Assembly (NCBI GenBank): GCA_958295985.1
Contig: OY282432.1
Coordinates: forward strand, 186,001-250,000
DNA: 64,000 nt
From: an uncultured Candidatus Binatia bacterium
GTDB lineage: Bacteria > Desulfobacterota > Binatia > UBA9968 > JAJDTQ01
Direction: 5' to 3'
Within the stretch, counting starts at the first letter, position 1. Each line of letters opens with the position of its first letter. Both the position numbers and the translations under genes were made by a program. Below are positions 24,620 to 33,162 of this stretch, piece after piece. Under the pieces are notes generated by a model, which worked only from the letters and a program-made list of their open reading frames with translations, searched no databases and was not told where the DNA came from.

Positions 24620-26437
24620 CTACAACTCGTCGAGCTCGTCCGACATCTGCTGCCGGCGGTACATCTGCGCGTAAACCCCGCCGGCCTGGAGCAACGACTC
24701 GTGGTTGCCGCGCTCGACGATGCGGCCCTCCTCCAGGACCAGGATCTCGTCGGCTTCCCTGATCACCGCCATCCGGTGGGAAATGATGATGCAGGTCTTG
24801 TCCTTCAGCACGCTCTCGAAGCCGTGGAGAATACGCTGCTCGGTCTGGGAGTCCACGCTCGAAAGGCAGTCGTCCAGGATCAGGAACTCGGGATCCGCCA
24901 GGATCGCCCGGGCCAGGGTCGCCCGCTGCTTCTGGCCGCCCGAGAGGGCGATGCCCCGCTCCCCCACCCGGGTGTCGAGGCCGTCCGGGAAGACTTCCAC
25001 CTCGCTCTCGAGATCGGCTGCGCCCAGCACCCGGCGGACCTCCTGCTCGGTGGCGCCGGCGTCGCCGAACCTCAGGTTCTCCTGGATGGAGGTGGAGAAC
25101 AGGAAGGGATCCTGCGGCGCGTATCCGATGGCGCCCCGCAGCTCTTCCAGGGACAGCGACCGGATATCGACGCCGCCCACGCGGACGGCGCCGGAGGTGA
25201 CGTCGTACAGGCGCGGGATCAGGTGCGTCAGGGTGCTCTTGCCCGAACCCGTGCGTCCGACGATGGCCACCTTGCGGCCCGGCGGCACCACGAAGCTGAT
25301 GTCCCGGAGCGCCGCCTCGCCGTCGCCGTTGTAGGCAAACGACACGTTCTCGAACTCGATGCCCCGCTCCCGGTCCGTCAGGGGCGCCGGGCGTTCCGGA
25401 TCGGCGATGGACGGCTCCACCTCGAAGATCTCTTCCAGCCGCTCCATGGCGGCGCGCCCGCGCTCGATCAGCGAGATCATCCAGCCGAAGGCCGCCATGG
25501 GCCAGGCGAGCACGTTCAGGTACAGGAAGAACGCCACCAGGTCGGCCACCCCGGTCTGCTGGCGAAGGATCAACCAGCCGCCGTACCACAGCACCACCAG
25601 CACCGTGAGCCCGTGCAACGCCACCATCAGGGGGTTGATCATGCCCCGGCAGCGGGCCAGGTCCATGCTGCGCACCCGGTACTCGTCGTTGAGCCCGGCG
25701 AACCGGGCGGTCTGGGGCTCCGCCTGCACGTACGCCTTGACCACGTGCATCCCGCTGAGATTCTCCTGAACGTGGGCGCTCATGCGCGACATCTGCCGCT
25801 GGACCCGCAGCGAAGCTCTTTGTATCCGGCCGCGAAACTGCCCGAACACCCATATCAGCAGGGTCAGGCACGCGGCCACCGCCAGCGTCAACTGCACGTT
25901 CATGGCGAACATGAACACCGCGGCATAGCCGAAATAGAGGGGGGTATTGACCAGGTTGAGAAAGCCGGGGCCCAGCAGCATGCGCACGGCGTTGATGTCG
26001 TTGACGGCCCGGGACATGAGGTCGCCGGTCCTCTGGGACTGGTAGTAGCTGAGGGGAAGCTTCTCGAGATGGGCGAAGAGGTCGTTCCGAAGGTCGTACT
26101 CGATGTTCCGGCCCGCGTTGAAGATGATGGACCGGGAGATCCCACGCAAGAGACCGCCGCCGGCCGCGGCCAACGCGGTCAGCAACACGTAGCCGCCCAA
26201 CTCGGACTCGGGATCACCCCGCTCGATGACCTCGATGGCGGCCCGGACCCACCACGGGACCATCATGAGCAGGCTCGTGGTGCCTGCCAGGCACAGCCCG
26301 CCCAGCAGGTAACGCCGCCGGTACTGCCAAAGACATTCGATTAACCGTCCGATGCCGGCCATGATGGAAAGAAACGCGGCCCCCTGAAAATTCGGGTACT
26401 TGGAAGCCTCACGGTAGGTGGACACGCCTGAAGGCAA
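24620..26437 (-). CDS. ABC exporter half-transporter, subunit with degenerate ATPase site
   Basis: Up to 605 residues with the same exporter layout: LPLSYYQSQRTGDLMSRAVN in the membrane domain, Walker A GRTGSGKST, Q-loop YAPQDPFLFSTSI, signature LSGGQKQR, Walker B FLILDDCLSSVD and H-loop ISHRMAV. The residue after the Walker B Asp is Asp instead of Glu, the mark of the non-hydrolysing site in heterodimeric exporters. The start is uncertain: the frame opens with a TTG at 26437, a GTG at 26425 follows AGAGG, and an ATG at 26362 gives the usual N-terminus MAGIGRLIECLWQYRRRYLL. It is translated first, before the partner subunit. Confidence 0.88.
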   Translation of the reverse strand: MPSGVSTYREASKYPNFQGAAFLSIMAGIGRLIECLWQYRRRYLLGGLCLAGTTSLLMMVPWWVRAAIEVIERGDPESELGGYVLLTALAAAGGGLLRGISRSIIFNAGRNIEYDLRNDLFAHLEKLPLSYYQSQRTGDLMSRAVNDINAVRMLLGPGFLNLVNTPLYFGYAAVFMFAMNVQLTLAVAACLTLLIWVFGQFRGRIQRASLRVQRQMSRMSAHVQENLSGMHVVKAYVQAEPQTARFAGLNDEYRVRSMDLARCRGMINPLMVALHGLTVLVVLWYGGWLILRQQTGVADLVAFFLYLNVLAWPMAAFGWMISLIERGRAAMERLEEIFEVEPSIADPERPAPLTDRERGIEFENVSFAYNGDGEAALRDISFVVPPGRKVAIVGRTGSGKSTLTHLIPRLYDVTSGAVRVGGVDIRSLSLEELRGAIGYAPQDPFLFSTSIQENLRFGDAGATEQEVRRVLGAADLESEVEVFPDGLDTRVGERGIALSGGQKQRATLARAILADPEFLILDDCLSSVDSQTEQRILHGFESVLKDKTCIIISHRMAVIREADEILVLEEGRIVERGNHESLLQAGGVYAQMYRRQQMSDELDEL

Positions 26438-26628
26438 CCTCTTTCAACTTACCCAAGAACCTGGCGAATTACCAACCGCCCGGTGGCCCCGGGCCACGCC
26501 GAGCCACGGCTTGCGCCTTGACAACGAGACCATGAATTGATAGTCAAATTTTACGGTTGATTTGACATTTTTTCCTTGAAACGACATCGTTGCCGGGTCC
26601 ATCCGAAGATGTCGCCTGACGGGTCTTT

Positions 26629-27282
26629 ATGCCGCGAACAATTTCACAAAAGAACATGGCCGAGTTGGGAGCGCACGAGAGCAGGCTGTACTCGGACTTG
26701 GCGCCCCTCTACGACAAGACGTTTGCGAAATTCTTCTATTCTCGCGAACGGACCATCATACAGAACCTGAATCTCCCCGCGGACACCGAGGTCCTGGAGG
26801 TCGGTGTCGGCACCGGCACGTCGTTTCCCGCCTACCCGCGCAATTGCCGCGTCACCGGCATCGACCCGGCGCCCCGCATGCTCGCCCGGGCTCAGGAGAA
26901 AATAGCCGAGAACAACTGGCGTCACCTTCAGGTGATGGAGATGGACGCCCTGAACCTCACCTTTCCCGACAACGCATTCGACTACGTGATGGCGTTTCAC
27001 GTGGTGTCGGTGGTGCCGGACCCCATCCGGATGATGGCCGAGATGAGGCGCGTCTGCCGTCCGGGCGGCAGCATCGTCATCGTCAACCACTTCACCAGCG
27101 AGTCACCGATCTGGGGCACGCTCACGAAATCCCTCGATCCCATTACCCGCCGGTTGGGCTGGAGCACGAACCTCCGGCTCAGGCCCTTTCTCGAGGACGC
27201 CGCGTTTACCGAGTGCAAAGCCTACAAGTTCTCGCGGTTCTCGCTCTACACCGTGGTGGTGGGCGTCAACGACAAGGAATAG
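26629..27282 (+). CDS. Class I SAM methyltransferase, PmtA-like
   Basis: 217 residues. Motif I is VLEVGVGTGTSFPAYP, followed by VTGIDPAPRMLARAQEK (motif II acidic Asp), MDALNLTFPDNAFDYVMAF and RRVCRPGGSIVIVNHF. The order and wording resemble the small phosphatidylethanolamine N-methyltransferases (PmtA) of proteobacteria, which make phosphatidylcholine; related quinone methyltransferases are the alternative. The ATG at 26629 is used; MAELGAHE at 26656 is possible. It is divergent from the ABC exporter genes across a 190-bp AT-rich gap holding TTGACA at 26562-26567 but no convincing -10 box. Confidence 0.75.
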   Translation: MPRTISQKNMAELGAHESRLYSDLAPLYDKTFAKFFYSRERTIIQNLNLPADTEVLEVGVGTGTSFPAYPRNCRVTGIDPAPRMLARAQEKIAENNWRHLQVMEMDALNLTFPDNAFDYVMAFHVVSVVPDPIRMMAEMRRVCRPGGSIVIVNHFTSESPIWGTLTKSLDPITRRLGWSTNLRLRPFLEDAAFTECKAYKFSRFSLYTVVVGVNDKE

Positions 27283-27346
27283 CCGCCCGGGACCCTCACA
27301 CCCGGGACACGACCCCCGGACACTGCCCCGACTCCTGGACACTACC

Positions 27347-28018
27347 CTATTGTCCCGGCATGGGCGGATTCACCATCGCGCTCTCGTCGCCGGCATCGAC
27401 GCCGTCCCCCGTCACCTTCACCTTCCTGCCCTCGATCACGAGCCTGCCTTCGCTGTAGAGCTGAATGGCGCGGGGATAGATCCGGTGCTCCTGGACCAGG
27501 ATCCGTTGTGCGAGGCTTTCCTCGGTGTCGTCGGGCAGCACAGGGACGACGGCCTGGATGATGATGGGGCCTTCGTCGCAGCCTTCGCTCACGAAGTGAA
27601 CGGTGCAGCCGGCGAACCGCACGCCGTACTCGAAGGCCTGTCTCTGGCCGTGGAGGCCGGCGAAGGAAGGCGACAACGCGGGGTGGATGTTCATGATGCG
27701 GTCGGGGAAGCTCTGGATGAAGAACGGCGACAGCAGCCTCATGAATCCGGCCAGGACCACGAGCTCCACGCCGTGCGTCTCGAGGTGCTCCGCCAGCACC
27801 CGGTCGTAAGCCTCTCGGGAAGGGAAGCCGCGATGGTCGAGGACCGCGGCCGGGATGCCGTGGTTGCGCGCGCGGGTGAGCCCGTAAGCGGTCTCGCGGT
27901 TGCTGACGACCGTGCGGATGCATGCGTCCAGGCGACCCTGCTCGACGGCGTCGATGATCGCCTGGAGGTTCGTGCCCCCGCCCGAGAGCAGCACACCGAT
28001 GGAGACCTTGCGGCTCAT
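27347..28018 (-). CDS. purN: Phosphoribosylglycinamide formyltransferase
   Basis: The third step of purine synthesis, formyl transfer from 10-formyl-THF to GAR. 223 residues with VLLSGGGTNLQAIIDAVEQG (phosphate binding), VLAGFMRLLSPFF, MNIHPALSPSFAGLHGQRQA with the catalytic Asn and His, and GCTVHFVSEGCDEGPIIIQ with the catalytic Asp. The C-terminus carries about 15 extra residues (DGVDAGDESAMVNPPMPGQ) beyond the usual end. It follows purM by 9 bp and is the last gene of the leftward housekeeping block. Confidence 0.95.
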   Translation of the reverse strand: MSRKVSIGVLLSGGGTNLQAIIDAVEQGRLDACIRTVVSNRETAYGLTRARNHGIPAAVLDHRGFPSREAYDRVLAEHLETHGVELVVLAGFMRLLSPFFIQSFPDRIMNIHPALSPSFAGLHGQRQAFEYGVRFAGCTVHFVSEGCDEGPIIIQAVVPVLPDDTEESLAQRILVQEHRIYPRAIQLYSEGRLVIEGRKVKVTGDGVDAGDESAMVNPPMPGQ

Positions 28019-28027
28019 GAGAAGACC

Positions 28028-29062
28028 CTATTTCAGAAAGGAAACGCCGCGACGGCCCTGGCGGACCTCGCCGATGACGGCATAGGGCTCGCGGCGACGC
28101 CGCAGAGCGCGCTCGACCCCCGCTGCCGCATCCGCGCCCACCACCAGGGCCATGCCGATGCCGTTGTTGAAGGTGCGGTCCATCTCCGCCTGCGGCACGC
28201 CTCCCGACCGCGCGATGAGATCGAATATCGGCGGCACCGCCCAACTTCCCCGGCGCACCCACGCCCGTAGCCCGGACGGCAGCACCCGCGGCAGATTCCC
28301 GACGATGCCGCCGCCGGTGATGTGGGCGATGCCCTTGATCCGGTGCCTTGCGGTCAGGCCCCGGATCAGCCCGGCATAGATCCGGGTGGGCTTCAACATC
28401 TCGTCCGCCAGGGGATGTCCCAGGTCCGCCACCCGGGATTTCAGTTTGAGCTTCGCCGTTTCCAGAAGGACCTTCCAGGCCAGCGCATAGCCGTTGCTGT
28501 GCAGCCCGCTGGACGGCAGGCCGATGATCACGTCTCCGGCGCGCACGGCGCGGGGGTCCGGTATACGGTCCTTCTCGACGATGCCGACGCCGAACCCCGC
28601 CAGATCGTACTCGCCGTCCCGGTAGAAGGACGGCATCTCCGCAGTCTCTCCACCCAGGAGAGCACACCCCGCCAGGCGGCAGCCTTCGGCGACTCCGCCC
28701 ACCACCGCCCGGAACGTGGCGGGTTCCAGCTTGCCGGTGGCGAAGTAGTCGAGGAAGAACAGCGGCTCCGCCGCCTGGGTGATGATGTCGTTGACGCCCA
28801 TGGCCACGAGGTCGATGCCGACCGTGTCATGCCGGTTCGTCATGAAGGCGACCCTGAGCTTGGTGCCCACCCCGTCCGTGGACGACACCAGCACCGGACG
28901 CCGGCCGCGGATGCGGCTGAGGTCGAAGAGCCCGCCGAACCCGCCGATGCCTCCCATGAGTCCGGGCCGGGCGGTCTTGCGGGCCATGGACGCGATCGAG
29001 CGGACCAGCCGGTTGGCCCCTTCCACGTCCACGCCGGCGTCCTTGTAGGTGAGCTTCGCCAT
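28028..29062 (-). CDS. purM: Phosphoribosylformylglycinamidine cyclo-ligase
   Basis: 344 residues, the normal AIR synthetase length. Motifs: LTYKDAGVDVEGANRLV at the start, GFGGLFDLS, SSTDGVGTKLRVA, VAMGVNDIITQAAEPLFFLD, GGETAEMPSFY and GLPSSGLHSNGYAL. The ATG at 29062 gives the standard N-terminus; a longer open frame upstream is unsupported. The enzyme makes aminoimidazole ribotide in the cytoplasm. It is placed between rnc and purN in the same direction. Confidence 0.96.
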   Translation of the reverse strand: MAKLTYKDAGVDVEGANRLVRSIASMARKTARPGLMGGIGGFGGLFDLSRIRGRRPVLVSSTDGVGTKLRVAFMTNRHDTVGIDLVAMGVNDIITQAAEPLFFLDYFATGKLEPATFRAVVGGVAEGCRLAGCALLGGETAEMPSFYRDGEYDLAGFGVGIVEKDRIPDPRAVRAGDVIIGLPSSGLHSNGYALAWKVLLETAKLKLKSRVADLGHPLADEMLKPTRIYAGLIRGLTARHRIKGIAHITGGGIVGNLPRVLPSGLRAWVRRGSWAVPPIFDLIARSGGVPQAEMDRTFNNGIGMALVVGADAAAGVERALRRRREPYAVIGEVRQGRRGVSFLK

Positions 29063-29097
29063 GGATGACTGAACCGCGGGAGAGCGGGGCCGGGACA

Positions 29098-29793
29098 CTA
29101 GGGTTGCTGCCCCTGGAGCATCTCCAGGGCGCACCGCGCCGCTTCCTGCTCGGACTGCTTCTTGCTCCGGCCTTCCCCCTGACCCACCAGATGGCCGCCC
29201 ACCCGGATCTCGGTCTCGAAGCACTTGTCGTGGCTCGGGCCGGTCTCCCGCACCAACCGGTAGATGGGCGGGACCCGGTAGATGCGCTGGCTGACCTCCT
29301 GGAGACGGGTCTTGTAGTCGTCCAGACCCAGTCCGGTGTGGTCGAGGTTCGCGGCGAAATGGCGCTCCACCACCGGCCTCACCGTTTCGTACCCGTTCTC
29401 CCAATAGATGCCGCCGAGCAGCGCCTCCAATGCCGCCGCCAGGATGGATTCCTTGTGCCGGCCGCCGGTGCGCTCCTCGCCCTTGCCCACCCGCAGGATC
29501 GCGCCGACCCGCAGGAGGCGCGCCTTTTCCGCCAGGATCTTCTGGTTCACGAGCGACGCTCGCATGCGCGAAAGATCGCCCTCGCTCCGTTCGGGGAACC
29601 GCCGCATGAGCATGTCGCTGATGGCCAGGCTCAGCACCGCGTCGCCGAGGAACTCCAGGCTTTCATTGTGGGCGTCCATACCGCCGCCGCAGGACACGTG
29701 GGTCAGACAGCGGTTCAAGAGCACCGGGTCCTCGAATCGATAGCCGAGCGCGTCCTGGAACCGCTCCAACCCGGTGGCATCCGCGGTCAACAT
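29098..29793 (-). CDS. rnc: Ribonuclease III
   Basis: 231 residues. The signature NESLEFLGDAVLSLAISDML and the second acidic cluster ESILAAALEALLGGIYWENG give the four catalytic acidic residues. The C-terminal dsRNA-binding domain spans DYKTRLQEVSQRI to EGRSKKQSEQEAARCALEML. The ATG at 29793 follows GGGGGGAAG; a GTG at 29808 is in frame but overlaps that site. The first 7 bases overlap the mtaB stop region, so translation may be coupled. It processes rRNA and other structured RNAs. Confidence 0.95.
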   Translation of the reverse strand: MLTADATGLERFQDALGYRFEDPVLLNRCLTHVSCGGGMDAHNESLEFLGDAVLSLAISDMLMRRFPERSEGDLSRMRASLVNQKILAEKARLLRVGAILRVGKGEERTGGRHKESILAAALEALLGGIYWENGYETVRPVVERHFAANLDHTGLGLDDYKTRLQEVSQRIYRVPPIYRLVRETGPSHDKCFETEIRVGGHLVGQGEGRSKKQSEQEAARCALEMLQGQQP

Positions 29794-31091
29794 TCGACTT
29801 CCCCCCACAGGCGGCCGCGGGACTCCTGCCGAAGCCTCACGTGGACTTCGCGATGAACGAGGTCGGGGCCGCCGGCAAGGAGCACCGGCAGATAGTTGCG
29901 GCTGTAGCCCTTGACCCGTCCCGGGTCACCCGCCACCGGCTCTTCCACCAGAACCGACACCCGGCGTCCGACCTCGCTCCGGTAGAACTCGTGCTTCTTC
30001 CGGGCGCCGAGGTCGCGCGCCCGGCGCGAGCGTTCCTTCTTCTCGGCCGGCGATACCTGACCGGCCATGTCCGTGGCCGGCGTGCCGCGACGGGCGGAGT
30101 AGGGGAATACATGGAAGTAGGTGAGCGGCAGGTCCACGAGGAAATCCAGCGACGACCCGAAGGCGGCTTCGGTCTCCCCCGGGAAACCCACGATGACGTC
30201 CGTCCCCAGCGCGGCGTGGGGCAGCTTCTCCCGTGCCCGCGCCATCAACCCGGCGAAGTAGGCGGTGTCGTAGTTGCGGCGCATCTTCTTGAGTATGCCG
30301 TCGTCCCCCGCCTGGACGCACACGTGCAGGTGGGGGCAAACCACCTCCGAATCAGCCATCACCGCCAGCAATTCCCCCGTCACCTCCCGCGGGTCCAGGG
30401 AACTCAAACGCAGCCGGCGAATCAACCCGCTCCCGGCAATCCGCCGCACCAACTCGCTCAGGGACACCCGGGGCGCGAGATCGTAACCGTACCCCCCGAG
30501 ATGGATGCCGGTGAGGACGATCTCCGTGAAACCGGCCTCGGCGAGCCCGCGCACCTGCTCGAGGACCCGCGGCGGCGGCACGCTGCGGCTGCGCCCCCGG
30601 GCGGTGGGGATGATGCAGTAGCTGCACGCGAAGTTGCATCCTTCCTGTACCTTGAGAAACGCGCGGGTGCGGCCGAGGAAACGCCGCGCACCCAGGACGC
30701 CCACGCCGCGCTCGTCCCGCGGATTGCCGACGGATACCGCCGGACCGGCGCCCGACCCTCCGTCCCTGACGTAACGCACCAGCTCATCCATGCGGTTGAG
30801 GCCTGCGACGAAATCCACGCCCGGAAGCCCGGACACCTCCTCCGGACTGACCTGCGCGTAGCAGCCGGTCACCGCCACCCGGGCCGCCGGACTCCGTCTC
30901 CTGGCCTGGCCCACGAGCCGGCGTGCTTCCCAGTCTGCCCGGTCCGTGACCGTACAGGTATTGATGACGTAGACGTCGGCCGGTTCCTCGAAGGGAACGA
31001 AGGAGCAGGACTCGGCGGCCAGACGTTCCCGGATCACCGCGGAGTCATACTGGTTGATCTTGCAACCGAGTGTCTTGATGGCTACACGCAT
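29787..31091 (-). CDS. mtaB: tRNA t6A37 methylthiotransferase
   Basis: 434 residues of the MiaB/MtaB radical-SAM family. The N-terminal UPF0004 domain has cysteines in KTLGCKINQYDS, NTCTVTDRAD and VTGCYAQV, which hold the auxiliary cluster. The radical-SAM site CNFACSYCIIPTARG is CxxxCxxC. IVLTGIHLGGYGYDL is the MtaB-type variant of this motif. The C-terminal TRAM-like region (about residues 365-434) includes VLVEEPVAGDPGRVKGYSRN. The enzyme converts t6A to ms2t6A at position 37 of tRNAs reading ANN codons. It is followed by rnc with a short overlap. Confidence 0.93.
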   Translation of the reverse strand: MRVAIKTLGCKINQYDSAVIRERLAAESCSFVPFEEPADVYVINTCTVTDRADWEARRLVGQARRRSPAARVAVTGCYAQVSPEEVSGLPGVDFVAGLNRMDELVRYVRDGGSGAGPAVSVGNPRDERGVGVLGARRFLGRTRAFLKVQEGCNFACSYCIIPTARGRSRSVPPPRVLEQVRGLAEAGFTEIVLTGIHLGGYGYDLAPRVSLSELVRRIAGSGLIRRLRLSSLDPREVTGELLAVMADSEVVCPHLHVCVQAGDDGILKKMRRNYDTAYFAGLMARAREKLPHAALGTDVIVGFPGETEAAFGSSLDFLVDLPLTYFHVFPYSARRGTPATDMAGQVSPAEKKERSRRARDLGARKKHEFYRSEVGRRVSVLVEEPVAGDPGRVKGYSRNYLPVLLAGGPDLVHREVHVRLRQESRGRLWGEVEC

Positions 31092-31140
31092 GGAGTTTCC
31101 CTGGGCGCCGGCATCGGCCGGCAGCGCGACGCCGGCGCGC

Positions 31141-31160
31141 GCGGGTTTGAAACCCGCCCC
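31141..31160. repeat. Short palindromic repeat, copy 1 (GCGGGTTTGAAACCCGC)
   Basis: GCGGGTTTGAAACCCGCCCC lies in the gap between mtaB and mnmA. The same palindrome occurs at 36041, 54968, 55817 and 62307, always between or just after genes. A foldback stem of 7-8 bp forms. It is probably a REP-type intergenic repeat; a weak transcription or mRNA-end function is possible. Confidence 0.7.
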
Positions 31161-31208
31161 TGCGTCGGGCGTCCGATCTCTACGGCGCAGGCCCGTCAGC
31201 GCCCGAGG

Positions 31209-32288
31209 TCAAGAGCGCGGTCGCGCAGCCGGCGCCTTGTCGATCCAGCCGCCGCCGAGCACCTGCTCGTCGCGGTAGAACACCGCGGCCTGCCCTGGGG
31301 TCACCGACGGCAACGGCCCTTCGAGACGTACCTCGACGCCGTGGCCGTCCCGGGGACTCAGGGTGCAGGACACCGGCTTCGAGCGGTAGCGCACCTGGAC
31401 CTCCGCGGCGGACTCCTCACCGAGGGGCGGCTCGAGCCAGTTCAAACGGCTCGCGGTGAACGACGGGGTGCACAACGCTTCGCGCGGGCCCACCACCACC
31501 CGTCTCCGTTCCGCGTCGATCCGAAGCACGTACAACGGCCGCGCCGCCGCGATGCCAAGGCCCCTTCTCTGCCCCACGGTGAACCCGTGCACTCCGTCGT
31601 GATGACCCAGTACGTTCCCGCGGCTGTCCACGATCTCCCCGGAACCGAGCTGGTCCGCCCGGGCCAGGGACTCCACCACCGTGCGATGGTCTCCGAGGCA
31701 GATGTCCTGGCTCTCCGGCCGCTCGGCCACCGGGAGCCCCAACTCACGGGCCTTGGCGCGCACGGCGTCCTTGTGCAGCTCACCCAGTGGGAACAGGGTG
31801 CGCTCGAGCTGGTCCCGCGAGAGCGCGAAGAGAAAATACGACTGGTCCTTGTTGCGGTCCGACCCGCGCAGCAGCGAGGCGCCGCCGCACCGCCGCCCGA
31901 TGCGGGCGTAGTGACCCGTGGCCACGCGGGGGATGCCCCGGTCTTCCGCCCAGGCCAGCAGCTTCTCGATCTTGAAATGCCGGTTGCAGGCGATGCACGG
32001 ATTGGGCGTGGAGCCCTCCAGATAACCCTGAGCGAAAGGCGCCACCACCGCCTTGCGGAAATCGTCCCGATGGTCCAGCACCGTGTGCGGGATGCCCAGC
32101 CGAGCCGCCACCTCTTCGGCTCCCCGGTGATCCGAGCAGTTGCGCGGCCCCGGGTTCCGGCCCTCCCAAAGGCGCAGCGACACCCCCACCACCCGGTATC
32201 CCCGTTCCACCAGGAGACCGGCCGCCACCGAGCTGTCCACGCCCCCGCTCATGGCCACGGCCACACTCTTTTCCGCCGATGCTTTCAC
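31209..32288 (-). CDS. mnmA: tRNA-specific 2-thiouridylase
   Basis: 359 residues. The PP-loop VAMSGGVDSSVAAGLL binds ATP, NPCIACNRHFKIEKLL carries the first catalytic Cys and ESQDICLGDHRTVVE the second. ATGHYARI and KDQSYFLFALSRDQLERTLF are family signatures. The C-terminal beta domain is complete (PGQAAVFYRDEQVLGGGWI). It makes s2U34 in Lys, Glu and Gln tRNAs. A 117-bp gap with one palindromic repeat separates it from mtaB. Confidence 0.96.
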   Translation of the reverse strand: MKASAEKSVAVAMSGGVDSSVAAGLLVERGYRVVGVSLRLWEGRNPGPRNCSDHRGAEEVAARLGIPHTVLDHRDDFRKAVVAPFAQGYLEGSTPNPCIACNRHFKIEKLLAWAEDRGIPRVATGHYARIGRRCGGASLLRGSDRNKDQSYFLFALSRDQLERTLFPLGELHKDAVRAKARELGLPVAERPESQDICLGDHRTVVESLARADQLGSGEIVDSRGNVLGHHDGVHGFTVGQRRGLGIAAARPLYVLRIDAERRRVVVGPREALCTPSFTASRLNWLEPPLGEESAAEVQVRYRSKPVSCTLSPRDGHGVEVRLEGPLPSVTPGQAAVFYRDEQVLGGGWIDKAPAARPRS

Positions 32289-32329
32289 CGTACTTCTCCA
32301 CGCGCGTCGGTGCTTGCCCCACCCCTTCC

Positions 32330-32356
32330 GGATTCCGGCTTTCGCGGGAATGACGG
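32330..32356. repeat. REP-like half-element between cysE and mnmA
   Basis: GATTCCGGCTTTCGCGGGAA followed by TGACGG closely resembles the arms of the 114-bp inverted repeat at 51615-51728 (GGCTTTCGCCGGAACGACGG). Sequences of this kind are common dispersed repeats in proteobacterial genomes. Only one arm is present here, in the 114-bp gap upstream of mnmA on its transcription path. Confidence 0.5.
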
Positions 32357-32402
32357 TGCGGGAGGTCCCGGGGTCCGGGATTCCGTTGTCCCTGGTTTCT
32401 CC

Positions 32403-33116
32403 CTAGTTCCTGTACCGGCGAGTTTCTTCCACTTCTTCCCGGTGCCGCGCCTCCAGGCCGCCCTGCTTGGCGTCGAGATCGTTCACCCGCTGCTCGAGTC
32501 TCTGGATGTATTCCGCGAGATTGCCAAGGGACTTGGCCATGGGGTCCGGCAACCGATCATGGTCCAGGGCGATGTGGTGCTCGACCGGGTCCCGATGCAC
32601 GCCGTCCCCTTCCACGACCTTTCCCGGCACGCCCACGACCGTAGAGTTCTCCGGCACGTCCTTCACCACCACCGACCCCGAACCGATCTTGCTGTTCCGC
32701 CCCACCACCACCGGGCCCAGCACGATGGCGCCGGCGCCGATGATGACGCAATCCTCCACCGTGGGATGACGTTTCTCCCGGCGCAGGCTGATGCCGCCCA
32801 GGGTCACGCCCTGATACAGGGTCACGTCGTCGCCGATCTGCGAAGTCTCGCCGATGACCACCCCCATGCCGTGATCGATGAAGAACCGGCGTCCCACGGT
32901 AGCGCCCGGATGGATCTCGATGCCGGTGAGGAAACGGCTCAGGTGACTCACGAAACGTGCGAGGTTTCGCCAACCGCGGTGCCACAGCCGGTAGGCGAAG
33001 CGATGAAGCAGCAGCGCGTGTACCCCCGGATAGCTGACCAGGACCTCGAACAGGTTCCGCGCCGCGGGGTCCCGCTCGAACGCCACCCGGACATCCTCTT
33101 TCAGAATACTCCACAT
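32403..33116 (-). CDS. cysE: Serine O-acetyltransferase
   Basis: 237 residues. The N-terminal helical part ([20 protein letters not shown], then [17 protein letters not shown]) leads into a left-handed hexapeptide-repeat domain: [60 protein letters not shown]. His of [11 protein letters not shown] is catalytic. After the repeats there is a charged C-terminal coiled coil of about 50 residues ([20 protein letters not shown]) that short CysE proteins lack and that may mediate oligomerisation. It makes O-acetylserine for cysteine synthesis. The ATG at 33116 gives the normal start. Confidence 0.93.
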   Translation of the reverse strand: MWSILKEDVRVAFERDPAARNLFEVLVSYPGVHALLLHRFAYRLWHRGWRNLARFVSHLSRFLTGIEIHPGATVGRRFFIDHGMGVVIGETSQIGDDVTLYQGVTLGGISLRREKRHPTVEDCVIIGAGAIVLGPVVVGRNSKIGSGSVVVKDVPENSTVVGVPGKVVEGDGVHRDPVEHHIALDHDRLPDPMAKSLGNLAEYIQRLEQRVNDLDAKQGGLEARHREEVEETRRYRN

Positions 33117-33162
33117 GGGCGGCTGGTGTCCTGCCTCACGGAGTCCTGGCCGGACCCTTCCC

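Noticed and set aside
26529..26590. TTGACA at 26562-26567 as a methyltransferase promoter
   Set aside because: No acceptable -10 box at 16-19 bases; left as an AT-rich gap.
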